A DNA stretch of 64,000 nt from Chrysomallon squamiferum (taxonomy: Eukaryota > Mollusca > Gastropoda > Neomphalida > Peltospiridae): the NCBI GenBank assembly GCA_012295275.1, contig CM022673.1:22540413-22604412 (forward strand), written 5' to 3'. The notes below the pieces were generated by a model. The model was not told the DNA's origin. It saw only the letters and a list, made by a program, of their open reading frames with translations, and did not search any database. Shown piece by piece: positions 60,714 to 64,000 of the stretch (position 1 is its first letter; every line of letters begins with the position of its first letter). The translations under genes were made by a program, and so were the position numbers.

Positions 60714-61221
60714 AATACATCAAATAGGTTTTTGTAATGATAAGGTGTTAAAAATTTAGATGCTGTATGGGCTATAGTTATTCGTTAACAGTAAAGAAGA
60801 ATATTAATTCGTAAATAGACATTAATCATTTGTTTATTTTATTCTGCATCTCAAAACACTACAAGGTTAGCTGACAACTTGATCTGTCTATAAATTTCTA
60901 TATAATTTAAACTTTAAAAAAAAAAATTAAAGATTATAAAACAAATTAATAAAATAAACAGTTATTTATAATATAATTACAAAGATTAATCAGCAGATAG
61001 ATCAGACATTCTAACATAGACTTCTTAATTGTATAATGTAATTATAACAAATTCAGACTATTTTGGTTTGGTATTTCTGAGACGACCCACCGTTGATAAT
61101 CCGAAAAGTCCATTGTTCATACAAACTGCCGGTTAACGAAATATGACTTCTTATTTTTCGTTTCCTAATCTTCGGCAAGGGAGACAACCACTAAAGACTT
61201 ATAATATGCGTATGTTTAAGA

Positions 61222-61225
<4 letters not shown>

Positions 61226-61314
<89 letters not shown>
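61226..61314. repeat. (CT)n microsatellite, ~44 units
   Basis: About 89 bp of uninterrupted CT, which is GAGA on the minus strand. It is the longest perfect dinucleotide array in the window. Confidence 0.95.
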
Positions 61315-61317
<3 letters not shown>

Positions 61318-61750
61318 ATACTTGTTTTGGTTATATATACTCTGATTTTAACTGTTTCAATGAATTGTAAATACAACATCAATTTTACTGAACTGTTAGA
61401 ACAATAACCCATACTTAAAACGTACACATATTAAAAACAGTGGTGGTACATAACTTTTGGTGAGATGTATATTAATGAGCTTATAAAAGTTACCTTGAGC
61501 TGATAACAAAAATTACATTTGGATTAACATTCTTAAAGATAATTTATTTATTTATTTATTTATATATTTAATTTATTAGAAATTGTAACAAAATAATAAT
61601 AATAATAACAATAATAATAATAATAAATAAATGAATAAAAAATAATAATAACGCAGCATATCCACGGGTATTATCCAAAAAAATTAGTATATTAATTTTC
61701 TTGAATTATGGGATTGTTCCTAATATTGCAGTTCATACGAATGTTTAATG

Positions 61751-61840
61751 CAGCTCTGCCTGGAATCTCTGCATTCTATAACTGGAAAGTCCCGTGAGAT
61801 CTCAGCGAAGGAGAGAATGCAGAGATTCTATGTTGAGCTG
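61751..61840. repeat. Short hairpin with 15-bp perfect core arms
   Basis: GAATCTCTGCATTCT (61763-61777) is perfectly inverted at 61814-61828. CAGCTC (61751) and GAGCTG (61835-61840) extend the pairing outward. The 36-bp loop is GC-richer than the surroundings. It could be a small fold-back element or a structured RNA locus; it is not identified. Confidence 0.7.
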
Positions 61841-62889
61841 TATATGTTTCTGTTATATATATATACATATGAAACATAAAACAAAAATGAAAAGTGTCGT
61901 TAATATAAAATTTTATTTAGAAATCAGCAAAAGAATATAAAAGCCGAAAAAGAATAAATGTTTTTATATGGTGTCTTTAATGTTAAGTTATTATTGTTGT
62001 GGTTACTGAAGGAAAAAAAAATTAAAAACGAATGAGTTGAAAAATTATAATTTATATATTACAATCCATTATTCATGGTTATAATTTCCTCTGCAAAAAC
62101 TTCTGAAGTAGAAACTGCTATTTTTTATACGTTGTCTGCAACACGATAGAAGGCGTGTGCAAGTTGTGAAAATGAAGAAAACCGAAGTCGGGTGTGATGC
62201 ACAATGAACATCAGAATCCAGACAATAAGAATTTTTTATTTCCTGTGATTTTTTGTTATGAATTTGTATTTTGCCAATTGCTGTTTACATTTCTAATTCA
62301 GAACACATGCAGATTTCGCCCAAGGTGTTTATTTCACGTTTTCAGCCGTTGTCAATTTCCTCTATTCTCCGTTACTCGGGATACTATTATTATTTTTAAG
62401 CTATAAGCATTGCGATATTTTCGCGTTCGCTTCACATATAAAAAAAATATTGCATCAAGTGCACCTGTAAAAAATTTTAATGGTTTCCTTAGCGTATTTC
62501 TGTTCGTAGATTGTTGATTCACATGTCAAAGATTTTGATTGGAATAATATGAAAGAGCCATTCAAAATCTGAAAATTTCCTTGACATTTTTGTTTTAATT
62601 TCAGCGGGAATTCAGAACTAGAAAGTATGAATGGAATGATGATCTGCAGGAGAGATTTAAACTATGCATTTTTAACACACATGTATATGATGACTATCCG
62701 ATATATTTTTAAAAATTAAAATAACTGTATATATTATGCATTGTCCACACATGAATTTGTAAATTAGATTCGGTGGGGCGCGTGATTTAAATGTTATCTC
62801 CTATTTACTGAAGATGTAAAATAAATTTAAAAATATATATAACCTTGATATAGGTATTTCGTATTAAATTGATCGATATAAAAAAAAAA

Positions 62890-62920
<31 letters not shown>
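62890..62920. repeat. (CA)n microsatellite
   Basis: About 15 units following a poly(A) run. Confidence 0.92.
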
Positions 62921-62922
<2 letters not shown>

Positions 62923-63485
62923 TACTTTACCAATATTTTTTCAAATGTATTTATCACTTTTTTTTTATTACCGATGTTTAAAGTTGAAACTATACATTTG
63001 GAAGAATTTTTATACTTACTAAAGAACACTGACACGACAAAGACTGGTCACATCTTATTCTCGCCTTTTAAGTCCCATTCCAGCATCTTCCACTCTCCTC
63101 GTCCTCATCCTTCGTTTCTTGAAAGGAAACTTACAGTTCGTGAAATGTTTGATGATTTTTTGTCCAGTTTATTTGTTTTTCCAGGTGCAAGCAGTACCAG
63201 AGGAAGTGTAAATTATTTTGTCCATGCACACTTGTCATTTCAATCATCGTTATGAGGATTTTTAAGTTGAGTCGTCTGAAAAGAAATTGGTGGCTCTTCT
63301 GTTAATATTGCCAATACTTTTACTTTCGTATGTTGATGATTCGTCACTGGGAATGAAGTCATTAATAATGAGCATGATGTAAATGTTACTCAAGTTTTCT
63401 CTCACAAAAGATACAGTCGCGTACTGCTTTTGTTTCTTGCTTTTACTATTTACATTTTCTTTTCTTGTTTCTTTTATTTTATTTT

Positions 63486-63567
63486 CCTTCTTCTTCTTCT
63501 TCTTCTTCTTCTTCTTCTTCTTCTTCTTCTTCTTCTTTTCTGATTATTATTATTATTATTATTATTA
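63486..63567. repeat. (TTC)n and (TTA)n microsatellites
   Basis: About 17 TTC units (63486-63538), then TTA units to 63567. The open frame across them is repeat-driven. Confidence 0.92.
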
Positions 63568-64000
63568 CTATTTATTGTTATTGTTGTTTTTTCTCGATCA
63601 TATTCTTTTACATCTTTACTGTTTTTGTTTTCTAACTGTATTTTTAACTTTTTAAATACTACTTATTATTAAATTTGGAGAATGTTGATTGGAACAATAT
63701 ATTTTAAATGTATATATCCTCTCTTTTTTACTTTCACCTACTTTATTGTTTTCAAATAAAATTAAAGCATTATTTGATTAACACAACCAGTAATGTTAAT
63801 ATCATTGCCACTGTCTTATTTCATAACTATATAGTACCACAATTACGAATATTTTTTCCAACGATTAGGATTTTTATTATTACTGCTCTTATTCTTTAAA
63901 CAGTAATTGCAACACGATTAAGCTGTATAAACTATGCTGTTTTGTTATTACTCATGATATTGTTTCTTTTACTACGTTTTGAGATGTTATCAGCTTAACT

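Larger units (their letters stand above)
60470..64000. other. Downstream intergenic / possible 5' flank of a neighbouring gene
   Basis: No supported gene. The block 61080-61140 (GATAATCCGAAAA, GCCGGTTAACGAAA) recalls decayed pogo/Tigger ends. CpG is more frequent than in the rest of the window from about 61080 to 63130. Microsatellites occupy 61226-61314, 62890-62920, 63486-63538 and 63543-63567. A 128-codon frame at 62869-63255 starts inside a CA repeat and is not recognisable. Confidence 0.5.

Noticed and set aside
61191-61427. Minus-strand frame with repeated Arg-Glu
   Set aside because: Translation of the (CT)n array.
62869-63255. 128-codon + frame
   Set aside because: Starts within a poly(A)/CA repeat and shows no recognisable domain. 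It is kept only as part of the intergenic description.

Overview
This window is animal nuclear DNA: very AT-rich, full of microsatellites and non-autonomous transposons. It carries one multi-exon protein-coding gene on the + strand and no operon-like structure. The gene is an MRL-family adaptor (MIG-10/RIAM/Lamellipodin; vertebrate RAPH1 and APBB1IP, fly pico, worm mig-10). The protein resembles vertebrate RAPH1/RIAM clearly but distantly, and the introns are long and repeat-filled. This suggests a lophotrochozoan invertebrate, most likely a mollusc and possibly a cephalopod. The organism assignment is an inference and is weak.

Layout. 1-3948 is upstream sequence, probably promoter or 5'-UTR intron, with no recognisable coding. 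Eleven coding exons run from 3950 to 55601. Every junction is GT-AG, the phases agree throughout, and the joined reading frame is 1,294 codons plus stop. Exon 1 (start codon, acidic N-terminus, first talin-binding-like helix) is separated from the rest by a 24.7-kb intron. Exons 2-3 encode the second talin-binding-like helix and a Ser/Thr-rich linker. Exon 4 is a short charged coiled coil. Exons 5-6 form the Ras-association (RA) domain, exons 7-10 a linker and the PH domain, and the large exon 11 (53166-55601) a proline/serine-rich tail ending in polyproline blocks, one of them an LPPPP EVH1 ligand. 55602 to about 60.46 kb is probably 3' UTR, with candidate poly(A) signals. The remainder to 64 kb is intergenic or the 5' flank of another gene, with a long (CT)n tract, a short hairpin element and somewhat more CpG.

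How the parts work together (family knowledge plus domains seen): MRL proteins bind active Ras/Rap GTPases and phosphoinositides through the RA-PH unit. They recruit talin through N-terminal helices and Ena/VASP through proline motifs, coupling membrane signals to actin protrusion and integrin activation.

The introns hold most of the unexpected structure. There is a pair of ~1.4-kb inverted arms in intron 1 (7.07-8.53 and 13.05-14.46 kb). A second inverted pair of transposon copies (29.3-31.1 and 39.25-40.4 kb) brackets exon 3. A 532-bp tandem triplication ends in a palindrome (30.77-32.37 kb). A 2.56-kb transposon with ~450-bp terminal inverted repeats, CTAA target duplications and a decayed Cys-rich ORF lies at 35505-38060. 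There are several MITEs. Two trinucleotide microsatellites sit almost against splice acceptors. I found no tRNA, rRNA, CRISPR or viral gene.
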